NCBI GenBank assembly: GCA_034506255.1
Contig: JAPDPX010000004.1
Coordinates: 124,001-188,000, forward strand
Direction of reading: 5' to 3'
DNA from: a candidate division KSB1 bacterium
GTDB lineage: Bacteria > Zhuqueibacterota > Zhuqueibacteria > Zhuqueibacterales > Zhuqueibacteraceae
Length of the DNA stretch: 64,000 bases
Below are positions 17,414 through 26,317 of the stretch, piece after piece (positions within the stretch are counted from its first letter, which is position 1; every line of letters starts with the position of its first letter). The translations under genes were made by a program, and so were the position numbers. The notes beneath the pieces are model-generated. The model ran no database searches. It saw only the letters and a list, made by a program, of their open reading frames with translations, and was not told where the DNA came from.

Positions 17414-18475
17414 ATGGTCGAGGCGCAGTTTTACAACAAGCTGGATAACGGCAAGACGCTCTGTTATCTCTGCCCGCGCTACTGCGAGATCGGCGAGGGA
17501 CAGACCGGTTTCTGCTTCGTTCGCAAGAACGAAGATGGAGTGTTGTATTCGCTGGCCTACGGCAATCCCTACGCCGTTCACATCGATCCCATCGAAAAGA
17601 AACCGCTCTCACATTTTCTCCCCGGCACAGAAATCCTTTCGCTTGGCACCGCCGGCTGCAATCTCGGCTGCAAATTTTGCCAGAATTGGGATATTTCGAA
17701 GGCGCGTTACGATCATGCACGCGCCACGCCCTTTCCGCCGGAAAAGGTGGTGGCCACGGCGCTGGAATACGGCTGCCCCAGCATCGCATTCACTTACAAC
17801 GACCCGGTGATTTGGGCGGAATACGCCATCGACACTGCCAGGGCCGCGCACGCCGCCGGCCTGAAGACCGTGATGGTCACGGCCGGCTACGTGACAGCGG
17901 AAGCGTTGCCGGCCATTTTCGATCACATGGATGCTGCCAACGTCGATCTCAAGGCTTTTACCGACAATTTTTACCGCAAGACCTGTCTGGCGCGGCTGCA
18001 GCCGGTGCTGGAAACACTCGAAGCGCTCAAGCGCCGCGGCACGACGTGGTTCGAGATCACCAATCTCATCATCCCCACGCTCAACGACACGCGTGCGGAG
18101 TTGCAGGCGATGTGCGGGTGGATTCTCGAGCATCTCGGGCCGGAGGTGCCGCTGCATTTTACCGGTTTTCATCCCGACTTCAAACTGATGCACCTGCCGC
18201 CCACGCCGCCGCAAACTCTGGAGTCGGCGCGGCGGCTCGCCATGGAGATGGGGATGCACTATGTCTACATTGGCAACGTCGTCACCCGGGAGGGCAACAA
18301 CACCTATTGCCCGGGGTGCGGTGCGTTGCTGATTCGCCGCTCCTGGCACAGCGTGCAGCAAATCAATTTGCAGGAGGGACGGTGCCCGCGCTGCGGCCAT
18401 CACGTGCCGCTCATCACCGCGGAGCCGGCCCGGCACCGTATACCCGCGGCGCCGCGCTATGAGGTGCTGGCTTGA
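17414..18475 (+). CDS. amrS: AmrS-type radical SAM enzyme
   Basis: This is a 353-residue radical SAM protein of the AmmeMemoRadiSam (AmrS) family. The radical SAM cluster motif is CNLGCKFC at about residue 80-87, preceded by an N-terminal Cys-rich stretch (CYLCPRYCEIGEGQTGFC) and followed by FTYNDPVIWAEY and VMVTAGYV. The C-terminus adds a zinc-ribbon-like CPGC...CPRCGHH tail. Family members act with AMMECR1 and Memo proteins, and their chemistry is not settled. No such partners are in this window. The ATG at 17414 with GGGAGAGAC is preferred over longer in-frame extensions into spacer DNA. Confidence 0.85.
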   Translation: MVEAQFYNKLDNGKTLCYLCPRYCEIGEGQTGFCFVRKNEDGVLYSLAYGNPYAVHIDPIEKKPLSHFLPGTEILSLGTAGCNLGCKFCQNWDISKARYDHARATPFPPEKVVATALEYGCPSIAFTYNDPVIWAEYAIDTARAAHAAGLKTVMVTAGYVTAEALPAIFDHMDAANVDLKAFTDNFYRKTCLARLQPVLETLEALKRRGTTWFEITNLIIPTLNDTRAELQAMCGWILEHLGPEVPLHFTGFHPDFKLMHLPPTPPQTLESARRLAMEMGMHYVYIGNVVTREGNNTYCPGCGALLIRRSWHSVQQINLQEGRCPRCGHHVPLITAEPARHRIPAAPRYEVLA

Positions 18476-18580
18476 AGGCAGCGTCCGGCGGACCCGGGCG
18501 GGAATCCCGGGGGGCAGGGGAGTGTGTCTGTACAGGAAGGTCAGGACTGTCATGAGAGATCATCAATTCGCGCTCGAGGA

Positions 18581-19510
18581 ATGCTGATTTTAAGACGCAA
18601 AGATCATGATTCCCCCGCGCCCATCTCCGAACGCGGAAAGGATGCCGGTCTGAAAGTGGAGACGCCCCACCCCGCCCCGGACACCTATGTGCCGCGCTTG
18701 TTGCTGGTGGACGGCCAGGCCAAACGCAATGACGAGCTGTTGCAAGCGCTGCGCGAAAACGGCATGGAGGTGAACCTCACCCATTCGGCACAGCACGCGC
18801 TCAGTCTGCTGCAACAGAAATTTTGCGACGCCCTGCTGCTGGAGATTCCGGCAGTGGACATGCCGGCCTCCCAGATGGTGGCAGTGACCCGCAACCGCTT
18901 CCCTTTCCTGCCGATCATCGTGCTGGCCGACAAAAGCCGGATGAACGATGCCATTGGTGCACTCAACGCCGGCGCGCTGCACCTGATTCCCATGCCCTGC
19001 CAGCCGCGCCAGGCGATCAGCGCTTTGCGCAAAATCCTGGTCTTCACGTACGACACCATCAAACCCGCCCGTTTGCTGCCCGGCCTGCGCCAAACCCTGC
19101 GCTTCGAACTGCCCAGCAGTCTCGACTACGTGACCGGCGCCGCCAACCAGCTCACCGAGATGTTCGTGCGTCTCGGCATCATCAGTCTGGAGGAAATCAA
19201 CATCAAAATTGCCATCGTCGAAGCCCTGACCAACGCCATGGAACACGGTCACCACTTTGACGCCAGCCTGCGTGTCAAGGTCGAAGCCAGGGTCGACGAA
19301 CACCTGGGTGAAATCAAGATTACCGACAGCGGCAGGGGTTTCAACCACCGTCAATTGCCCGACCCGACCGCCCCCGAGAATCTCTACAAGCCGCGTGGCC
19401 GCGGCATCTACATGATGTACCGCCTCATGGATGAAGTGCATTTCAACCGCAAAGGAAACAGTGTGCGTTTGATCAAATACCGCCGGCCCTTTGAACCCGG
19501 CATCAGTTGA
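18581..19510 (+). CDS. Degenerate receiver domain fused to RsbW-like kinase
   Basis: Residues about 40-155 have the fold pattern of a response-regulator receiver, but every key residue is changed. The acidic pair reads DGQ, the phospho-Asp position reads LLLEIP (Glu), the Thr site reads VLAD, and the Lys site reads IPMPCQP. Residues about 170-300 are a GHKL ATPase of the RsbW/anti-sigma type, with EALTNAMEHGH (N box), DSGRGFNHR and GRGIYMMYRLMDEV. Such kinases phosphorylate anti-sigma-factor antagonists in partner-switching. The start is uncertain: GTG 18524 has a better ribosome site, while ATG 18581 gives a tighter N-terminus. Confidence 0.75.
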   Translation: MLILRRKDHDSPAPISERGKDAGLKVETPHPAPDTYVPRLLLVDGQAKRNDELLQALRENGMEVNLTHSAQHALSLLQQKFCDALLLEIPAVDMPASQMVAVTRNRFPFLPIIVLADKSRMNDAIGALNAGALHLIPMPCQPRQAISALRKILVFTYDTIKPARLLPGLRQTLRFELPSSLDYVTGAANQLTEMFVRLGIISLEEINIKIAIVEALTNAMEHGHHFDASLRVKVEARVDEHLGEIKITDSGRGFNHRQLPDPTAPENLYKPRGRGIYMMYRLMDEVHFNRKGNSVRLIKYRRPFEPGIS

Positions 19511-19708
19511 TTGCAGTGCGCGAACCTTCGACTCCGCCTGTTTCCCCCACCTCAGGATGATGATGCCGCTGATGCGCGGCTGCTGTGCAGCAGGACCGGC
19601 CGGCGGGGAGGGCCGGGGGTTGTTTCTGCGCACCGTTCTTCCCATGTTACCGGCTGGGTGGACACACAAGCCCAGCCTCCCGATTCCTACCCGGAAAGGA
19701 GCCGTCTT

Positions 19709-21166
19709 ATGTCATTTGTTGCAGAGCTGGAGCCCCGCAACCTGTGGAAACATTTTGACGAGATTCTCAAGATCCCCCGCGGCTCAGGCAATGAAAAGGC
19801 GATACGGGAATACGTCATCAGTATCGCCCAAAAGAACGGCCTCAGCTACCAGCAGGATGCGGCCGGCAATCTGGTGGTGAAGAAACCGGCCACCAGCGGC
19901 CGCGAGCAGGCAGCCCTCACCGTGCTGCAGTGCCATCTCGACATGGTGAACGACAAGAACTCCGATGTGCAGCACGATTTCAGCAAGGATCCCATCCTCC
20001 CGCGCCGCGAAGGTGATTATCTTTATGCCACCGGCACCACTCTGGGGTCGGACAACGGCATCGGTGTGGCTTCGGCTCTGGCGCTGATGGAGGCCAAAGA
20101 TGTGCCCCATGGTCCGCTCGAGCTTTTGTTTACCGTCGATGAGGAGACCGGCCTGACCGGCGCCAACAACCTGGCGGAGGATCTGCTCAACGGCCGGCAA
20201 CTCATCAACCTCGATACCGAGGAAGAAGGTGCGCTCTATGTCGGCTGTGCCGGCGGCGCGGGCACGGATTTGCTGCTGCCACTCAAGGAAGACCGGGTGG
20301 AAAAGGGCATGCAAGCGCTGCGGCTGAAACTCGCCGGTCTGCGCGGCGGGCATTCCGGGGTGGATATTCATCTGCAGCGCGGCAACGCCACCAAGCTGCT
20401 GGCGCGCGCCCTGTACAGTCTGCTCAACACCACCGCGCTGCGTTTCCGGCTGGCGGGTTTTGCCGGCGGCAACAAGCACAATGCCATTCCGCGTGAAGCC
20501 TTCGCCACCGTGCTGGTCTCCGCCAAGAAGCAGAATGATTTTCTCACGGCCCTGCAGGCGCAAATTGACGCCATTCGCAGCGAATATGCCACGGTTGATC
20601 CCAACCTCAATCTGACCATCGAAAAAGCCCGCACCAAAACCTGCTGGACCGGCAAGACCACGCGCCGCGTGCTGGGCTTGTTGACGGCTCTGCCGCATGG
20701 CGTTCACATGATGAGCAACGACATCCCCGGCTTGGTGGAGACCAGCACCAACCTGGCGGTGGTGGAGACCCGCAAAAAGGGCTTGCACATCCACTGCAGC
20801 ACGCGCAGCTCGGTGAACACCGCTTTGCAGGCACTGCGCGATCAAATCCGTGCCATCGGGGAAGCCTTTGGTGCGACGGTCACGGAGAGCGCAGGCTATC
20901 CCGGCTGGAAGCCCAATCTCGAGTCGCATGTGCTTCAGGTTGCCAAACAGGTGCACAAAGAACTCTTTGGCACCGAGCCGGCGGTGAAGGCCATTCATGC
21001 CGGCCTGGAGTGCGGGATTATTGGCATGAAATATCCCGGCATGGACATGGTGTCCCTCGGACCACAAATCGAATCCCCCCATTCGCCCGATGAGCGCGTG
21101 AAGATTCCCTCCGTGGCAAACTACTACCGTTTGCTGCTGGGTGTGTTGAAGAAACTCTCGGATTAG
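19709..21166 (+). CDS. pepD: Aminoacyl-histidine dipeptidase
   Basis: This is a 485-residue M20-family metallodipeptidase (PepD), cleaving Xaa-His and related dipeptides in the cytoplasm. The zinc-site motifs are visible: LQCHLDMVND, GSDNGIG, LFTVDEETGLTGA, INLDTEEEGALYVGCAGG, RGGHSGVDIHLQRGNA and, at the C-terminus, HAGLECGIIG with SLGPQIESPHSPDE. AAAGGAG stands seven bases ahead of the ATG at 19709. Length and motif order are those of the family. It is followed by a repeat-rich spacer and a terminator. Confidence 0.93.
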   Translation: MSFVAELEPRNLWKHFDEILKIPRGSGNEKAIREYVISIAQKNGLSYQQDAAGNLVVKKPATSGREQAALTVLQCHLDMVNDKNSDVQHDFSKDPILPRREGDYLYATGTTLGSDNGIGVASALALMEAKDVPHGPLELLFTVDEETGLTGANNLAEDLLNGRQLINLDTEEEGALYVGCAGGAGTDLLLPLKEDRVEKGMQALRLKLAGLRGGHSGVDIHLQRGNATKLLARALYSLLNTTALRFRLAGFAGGNKHNAIPREAFATVLVSAKKQNDFLTALQAQIDAIRSEYATVDPNLNLTIEKARTKTCWTGKTTRRVLGLLTALPHGVHMMSNDIPGLVETSTNLAVVETRKKGLHIHCSTRSSVNTALQALRDQIRAIGEAFGATVTESAGYPGWKPNLESHVLQVAKQVHKELFGTEPAVKAIHAGLECGIIGMKYPGMDMVSLGPQIESPHSPDERVKIPSVANYYRLLLGVLKKLSD

Positions 21167-21197
21167 CGTGTTCGGCGCTGTGCTGTTTCATCATGAG

Positions 21198-21370
21198 TGG
21201 CAATCTGCCATGCTCGTTTGGGCACCCCTCAGGATGAAGATGAACTTTCGTCGTCGTCCCCTCAGGCACCGACCCTGAAGGGGCTACTCCAAAAGTATTT
21301 TCGGGTAATTTTGCAAATCCAGCATGATGAAAACGTAGCCCAGACCTTTTGTCTGCAGACAGGGGTGCCC
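21198..21370. repeat. Dispersed intergenic repeat, family 2
   Basis: The segment GGGCACCCCTCAGGATGAAGA, split here by position 21230, leads into CTTTCGTCGTCGTCCC and CTCAGGCACCGACCCTGAAGG. Near-copies occur at about 28788-28880 (CTTTCGTAGTCGTGCC then the same CAGGCACCGACCCTGAAG core) and about 57838-57950. The end, GTAGCCCAGACCTTTTGTCTGC (21335-21358), resembles the palindromic repeat at 7858. Confidence 0.5.
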
Positions 21371-21515
21371 GGGCCACGCCGCACGTTGCCCAGGGATTGC
21401 ACGCCACGGCATTTTCATGCCGGAGGCGGCCTCGTGCGCCAGCGTCACAGCATTCGGGCAGGATGACAGTGAGGGTGGCCGTGTCTTTCAAGGTGGTCGT
21501 CTGACCGCATCGCGT

Positions 21516-21545
21516 CCGGAGGATCACGCCTCCGGTCTTTTTCAA
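21516..21545 (+). terminator. Rho-independent terminator after pepD region
   Basis: CCGGAGG and CCTCCGG form a 7 bp perfect stem around ATCACG, followed by TCTTTTTC. It lies 350 bp after pepD and just 27 bp before the TTG start of the next ORF, so it could also belong to a leader. Confidence 0.65.
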
Positions 21546-21571
21546 ATTCAAACGCAGGGAGAGCGGAGAAG

Positions 21572-24500
21572 TTGATTCGTTGGCTGACAACGGCGGGAGC
21601 ATTGTGGCGAAGGCGTGCTGTTTTCATCCCCCCAAAATTGGGGGATTTTTTTTGTCTGCTTCCGGTTGCAATGATTTGCCTGCCGGCGTCTCCGGTATGG
21701 CCGCAGGCCAAGCATCCCCCCGGCCTCACCGCCATCGCGTATACGTTCCGGGTCGATAAAGAACGGCCGGCGCATACCGACAGCCTGATTTACACCATCC
21801 GCATATGGAACGACCCGCTGCAGGCCGATACGCTTGCCGGGGTGGAGGCCGAATTCTTTCTGCCGACGTTCGCCAACGGCCGTTTCGCTCTGCAGCTTTC
21901 CACCTTTCGTTATGCCGGCCCCTACCCGGTGGTGGTCGATGCCACGGCCGGAAAAATCACCTGGCAGATCGGCGACCTGGTGCGCCGGCGGCCGCCGCAA
22001 AGCAGTGACACCGCCACCGTGGTTTTCTCGTTTCACATTGCCGCGGTGGCCGAGTTCTCGTTGAACTGCGGCGAAAATCCCCTGACCGCCACCGCGCGCG
22101 TTTCGTTCCGCAACGGCGAGGGCCGGCGCATCTATCCCGGCACCCCACGTGCCGCAGAAAGCACGCTGGTTTTGACGCCCGATTTGGTGGCGGAAAATCT
22201 TGGTGTGCCGGCGGAACCGCAGCGCCGCGGCGGGCTGTTGCGGGTGCGTTATGACTATGCCAATCGCGGCAACGTGGCGCGCGCCGCCACGCTCTGCTTG
22301 CGTCTGCCTGCCGGCCTGACCGCGGACAGCGTTCGCGTCGTGCCCGACAGCATCACCATCACGCCCGCCGGCGCTGATTCCATTTGTCTGGCGCTCGGGG
22401 TAATCGCCGCCGGCGTGTCGCAGAGTGTGACGCTCCGTCTGCCACTGCCACCGGATCTGCCCGGCGATCTCGACTCCCTCTGCCTGGCTGGAACGCTGCT
22501 GACCGACTGCGATCGCAATCCCGACAACAATTTCTTCCGCAACACTTGCGCCGGCATCGCCCCGCTCGATTTGCTGGCCCTCGCCAAACAGGTCGTGCCG
22601 CAACGCGCACGCGTGGGTGACACCCTGACCTTCACCCTCACCGTGCGCAATCTCGATCCGCGCCTGCAGGCGTGGCATCTTGCGATCGTCGATACGCTGG
22701 CAGCCGGGCTGCAATGGCTCAGCGCCGACCCGCCTTTCCACTTTGCGAATCAAATTGTGACCTGGCAGCGGCCGGAACTCATGGCCGGCGGCACCTGGAC
22801 GGTGCACCTGACCGCCCGCCTGACGGAAGACTGGCTGCGCCGGCAATCCGGCAACCCCTGCGCCCCTGCAACTCTCCACAATGCCGCGGTGGTGACTTCC
22901 ACTTCCGCGCAGGGCGCTGCCAGCCCGGAATCACCGCTGCACCTGCGCAACAATCGCAGCACGGCGGCCGTTGTGGTCGAGCCGCCGGCTGACTTGCTGG
23001 AAATTTTCACCACCCTCGACACGTTGCGCCACACCGGTCCGGCGGCGCTGCTGCCCGGCGACACGCTGCGCTTCACCCTGCACTACCGCAATCGCAGCGG
23101 CCAGATCACCGCCACCGCCACCGTGATCGATTCCCTGCCGGATCCGGCTTTCCTGCAATTGCTGGCTCCCCTGCCTGCGGGTTTTCTCCACGATGCTGCC
23201 GGCAACCGCCTGCTGCGCACGGACCTGCGGCTGCCACCGGCGGCACACGACTCCGCTTCGTTCCTGCTGCGCTTTCAACCCGCCGGCCGCGCCTGCGAGA
23301 ACCTCGTGGTGTACAATCGCGCGCGCATTCACGAGGCCACGCAACTCGATTGTGATTTGGCCAACAACACGAGTACCACCGCCGTGACGCTGACTGGCCA
23401 CCGCAACCTGCTGCAACTCACCGTGCCGGCATCCGCAGCCGCCGATCCCGGAGAGGAAATTCTCTTCACGGTGCATTATCAAAACCTCAGTGACATTTCC
23501 GCGACCGGCGTGATCATCCAGGCCAATCTCGCCGCGGCCCTGCAGGTAACCGCAATCAGTGACAGCGGCCAACTCAACGCCCTGCGCCTGACATGGCAAT
23601 TGGGCACGCTGGCGCCGCACACCGGTGGCAGCGTCTTCTGGCGCGCGCGCGTGCGCGACACGCTGCGCTGCGAAGCGGAGCAAATCCCCCTCGTCTCGAG
23701 CATCATGGCGGAGGTGGAAGACTGTGTTCCGGAGGACAATGCCGGCGTGACGACGCTCACCCTCAATGCCCCGCCGCCGGCGGCACGGCCGCACCTGGCG
23801 GTTTATGGTCTGCAAGTCAACGACGCCAATCACAACGGCTGTGCCGAAGCGGGTGAACCCTTGCGCCTGCGCCTGCTGTTTCATAATCGCGCTTCTGCGA
23901 GCGCGCAGCGGATCACCTTCACCAACTTGCACGCCCGCTGGGGCGCGCAAAGCCAGCCATTGCCGCCGCCGGTCTTCATCACCGCGGGGCTGGCGCCGAA
24001 CGACAGTGGCCATGCCGACTTCGAGTTTGTGATCGCCGGCAATGATTTGAGCGCCACGGTTTTGCGGATCAGCGGTGAAATCACAGCGGAAAACTTTTGC
24101 GCCGCCGCCCTCGACAGCAGTCTGCTGCATCTGCGCTTTTGCCCGCTGCCGAACGTGGTGTTCAAGACGGTCACGCTCACGGACGCGCCCGGCAATCGCG
24201 ACGGTCTGGCCAGCGAAGCCGAGCTGCTGGAGGCGCTGGTGGTTTGCCAAAATGAGAGTCCGCTGACGGCTGACAGCGTCACGCTCACGCTCCATTTCGC
24301 GCCGCCGCATTTGGAGTTGCTGGCGAGCCGGCCGGCGCTGGCGCTGCCCCTGCCGTTGCGGCACCGCCGGGCGCTCGCCGCCGGCCAGCAGGACAGCGTG
24401 CGTCTGCGCCTGCGCTATGCGGATTTCGCGCCGGCCGAGGCGGTGGTGGCGCTCACGGCCACGCTTGCGCTGTCGGCATTCACGCCGCCAGCCAGCGCGC

Positions 24501-24760
24501 AGGCGGTGCTTGCCATCAAACAGGAATGTTATGCGCGGCCCAATCCCTTCATTCCGGCACGCCATCCGGAGGGAGTGCGCTTTGCGCCCAACGACGGCCA
24601 GCAAGTCGAAGTGTTCGATTTGCACGGCAACCGGCGGCGTGTGCTGACCACGCGCGGGCGCTGGGACGGCCGCGATGATGCCGGCCGGGAATGCGAGCCC
24701 GGGCTCTACATCTGGTCGGTTGCAGGAAGCTGTCGCGGCACGATCGTGCTCGTGCGCTGA
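21572..24760 (+). CDS. Large exported DUF11-type repeat protein
   Basis: This is a 1,062-residue surface protein. The proposed TTG start has GGAGAAG upstream and yields a signal peptide (FFCLLPVAMICLPASPVWPQA). The body is a chain of about six or seven beta-sandwich units of the conserved-repeat/DUF11 kind, with landmarks such as VGDTLTFTLTVRN, PGDTLRFTLHYRN and PGEEILFTVHYQN. A C-terminal FlgD/gliding-type module has ARPNPF, VEVFDLHGNRRR, WDGRDDAGRECEPGLYIW. Such proteins act as extracellular adhesins or stalks. It is the first gene of a three-gene set with a PorV-like barrel and an OmpA-like protein. An ATG at 21671 is an alternative start. Confidence 0.8.
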   Translation: MIRWLTTAGALWRRRAVFIPPKLGDFFCLLPVAMICLPASPVWPQAKHPPGLTAIAYTFRVDKERPAHTDSLIYTIRIWNDPLQADTLAGVEAEFFLPTFANGRFALQLSTFRYAGPYPVVVDATAGKITWQIGDLVRRRPPQSSDTATVVFSFHIAAVAEFSLNCGENPLTATARVSFRNGEGRRIYPGTPRAAESTLVLTPDLVAENLGVPAEPQRRGGLLRVRYDYANRGNVARAATLCLRLPAGLTADSVRVVPDSITITPAGADSICLALGVIAAGVSQSVTLRLPLPPDLPGDLDSLCLAGTLLTDCDRNPDNNFFRNTCAGIAPLDLLALAKQVVPQRARVGDTLTFTLTVRNLDPRLQAWHLAIVDTLAAGLQWLSADPPFHFANQIVTWQRPELMAGGTWTVHLTARLTEDWLRRQSGNPCAPATLHNAAVVTSTSAQGAASPESPLHLRNNRSTAAVVVEPPADLLEIFTTLDTLRHTGPAALLPGDTLRFTLHYRNRSGQITATATVIDSLPDPAFLQLLAPLPAGFLHDAAGNRLLRTDLRLPPAAHDSASFLLRFQPAGRACENLVVYNRARIHEATQLDCDLANNTSTTAVTLTGHRNLLQLTVPASAAADPGEEILFTVHYQNLSDISATGVIIQANLAAALQVTAISDSGQLNALRLTWQLGTLAPHTGGSVFWRARVRDTLRCEAEQIPLVSSIMAEVEDCVPEDNAGVTTLTLNAPPPAARPHLAVYGLQVNDANHNGCAEAGEPLRLRLLFHNRASASAQRITFTNLHARWGAQSQPLPPPVFITAGLAPNDSGHADFEFVIAGNDLSATVLRISGEITAENFCAAALDSSLLHLRFCPLPNVVFKTVTLTDAPGNRDGLASEAELLEALVVCQNESPLTADSVTLTLHFAPPHLELLASRPALALPLPLRHRRALAAGQQDSVRLRLRYADFAPAEAVVALTATLALSAFTPPASAQAVLAIKQECYARPNPFIPARHPEGVRFAPNDGQQVEVFDLHGNRRRVLTTRGRWDGRDDAGRECEPGLYIWSVAGSCRGTIVLVR
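21626..21653 (+). terminator. Terminator-like hairpin inside 5' end of the DUF11 gene
   Basis: ATCCCCC and GGGGGAT form a stem around CAAAATT and are followed at once by eight T. In the TTG-initiated frame this encodes part of the signal peptide (PPKLGDFF), so it could cause premature termination, or the true start lies downstream. Confidence 0.5.
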
Positions 24761-24834
24761 AGCCGCCATCCGCAGGTGGGTTCTTCTATCCTCTGCAGGT
24801 TTTCCTTTTGGTTGTGGCCCGCCCGGGTTGGGAC

Positions 24835-25034
24835 ACAGATTTGGGCAGATCACCGCAGATCAAAATCAGCATGAATCGGCCTCGCTCAACGTCCGGAATT
24901 TGGGTATAACCGCGTGCCGGGTTGCGTGTTGTCCACACCGGTGAGCATGGAACCGAAAACCATCGGGGCAGCGAAGATTTTTGGAGTACAGATTTTCGCA
25001 GATGAAATGCAGGGACAAAAATCAGCGTTGATCG
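24835..25034. repeat. Imperfect direct repeat pair
   Basis: Two copies of a CAGATTT...GCAGAT...AATCAGC-(A/G)TTGATCGG-type string stand at about 24835-24879 and 24989-25034, in the 390 bp spacer between the DUF11 and barrel genes. Nothing else is recognised there. Confidence 0.4.
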
Positions 25035-25152
25035 GGTGTGCCCAAGAATTTTGATGCCCGCTTGCAAGCTGCGTTCTGAAACCGTTGCCCTGTCTGGTCG
25101 AGGTCGCCTTTCGTCCAGTCATTCACCGCTACTTTGCAGAGTTGAGGCAGGA

Positions 25153-26298
25153 ATGTTGCACCGGGGTTTTTATTTAAAGCAAGACAGGCTGCGGATCGCC
25201 GTGCTCCTGTTGGGCGCGGCCATCTTGCCCGGTGGCGGGGAGAGCCTGGCACAGCCCAGTCTCTACCGTGGCGCGCGCGCCACCGCCATGGGCGGTGCCT
25301 ATCTTGCCGTCTCCGATGATGTCGAAGGCATTGCCTACAATCCCGCGGGGCTGGTGTATGCGCCGCAGCGCTGGCTGTTTGCCTTCAGTCTGGAAAATCT
25401 TTTCAGCGCCGGTCTGCCGTTTCAAAATGACCTGCAGAACAGCGCAGCCCTGTCGGTGACGAGTATCGGTTTCGTTTACAACCGCCTGCGCCGCGCCAAT
25501 CAAACTGTGCCCGTGTTGGTGCTCGGGCGGCCGGACGATTTGCCATTACAAGCACACGGCCCGGCGCCGACTTCCAATGATTTCTCGGTGGGTGCGGCTG
25601 CCAGCATGCTGCGCACCGGGCTGCTGAATGAAATTACCGTCGGCGTCTTTGCCAGCAGGGGTTTTTTTGAGAAAGACCGGCCGCTGCCGTTTTCTTCTCA
25701 TTTGCCGCACGGGCTGGCCGTCAGCTTCGCCGGCACGCTGGTGGGGGTGCAATACGATCGCGAGATTGTCGCGCACGCCGACGTCAATTCCGTGGAGGAA
25801 CGCGAAGCCATCCGCGGCTTCTTCACCGAGCACGGCCGCAGCCACTTCAGTATGGGGTTGGAAGTCGGCGCGATGGCGCATTTGCATCGCCGTCTCAACC
25901 TCGCCATGGCTGCCAATGTGCTTGCCCCCGATCTGGCGCTGGCCGGTGAGCACAAAGCGCCGCGCCGCCTGCGTGCCGGGATGGCCGTGTTGCTCGAACC
26001 ACGCCGCCGCTGGTTGCTCGCCGCCGATCTCGAGCACCGCGACAATCTCTCCGGCTGGCGACTGGCGCTGGGCAGTGAGTGCGGGCTGTTTGCGTTGAAT
26101 CCTGAAGTCCTGCGTGTGCGCCTGGGGGTGAATTACAACTGGTGGTCAGCGGGTTTTCGGCTCGCCAAGCCCATGCTGCTGGAGTTGCACTACGCTTTTC
26201 TCATGCCGGCCCTTTGGCAGCAGAGTCGCCCCGCTGGTTTTTTCAACCACCTGGTCACCTTGTCATTCTCCCGGCCGGCCAGCCCGGATTCACAGTAA
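25153..26298 (+). CDS. PorV/PorQ-like outer-membrane barrel protein
   Basis: This is 381 residues with a signal peptide (LRIAVLLLGAAILPGGGESLAQ). The mature N-terminus shows the family hallmark ARATAMGGAYLAVSDDVEGIAYNPAGL, followed by beta strands with aromatic girdles up to the C-terminal LVTLSFSRP strand. PorV/PorQ/UPF0164 barrels sit in the outer membrane, and some carry type IX secretion substrates. It stands between the DUF11 repeat protein and the OmpA-like gene (20 bp gap to the latter), suggesting a joint role in presenting the large surface protein. The ATG at 25153 with GAGGCAGGA upstream was chosen; the longer frame extends into repeat DNA. Confidence 0.75.
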   Translation: MLHRGFYLKQDRLRIAVLLLGAAILPGGGESLAQPSLYRGARATAMGGAYLAVSDDVEGIAYNPAGLVYAPQRWLFAFSLENLFSAGLPFQNDLQNSAALSVTSIGFVYNRLRRANQTVPVLVLGRPDDLPLQAHGPAPTSNDFSVGAAASMLRTGLLNEITVGVFASRGFFEKDRPLPFSSHLPHGLAVSFAGTLVGVQYDREIVAHADVNSVEEREAIRGFFTEHGRSHFSMGLEVGAMAHLHRRLNLAMAANVLAPDLALAGEHKAPRRLRAGMAVLLEPRRRWLLAADLEHRDNLSGWRLALGSECGLFALNPEVLRVRLGVNYNWWSAGFRLAKPMLLELHYAFLMPALWQQSRPAGFFNHLVTLSFSRPASPDSQ

Positions 26299-26317
26299 AG
26301 CTCGAGCGAGTAACTTC

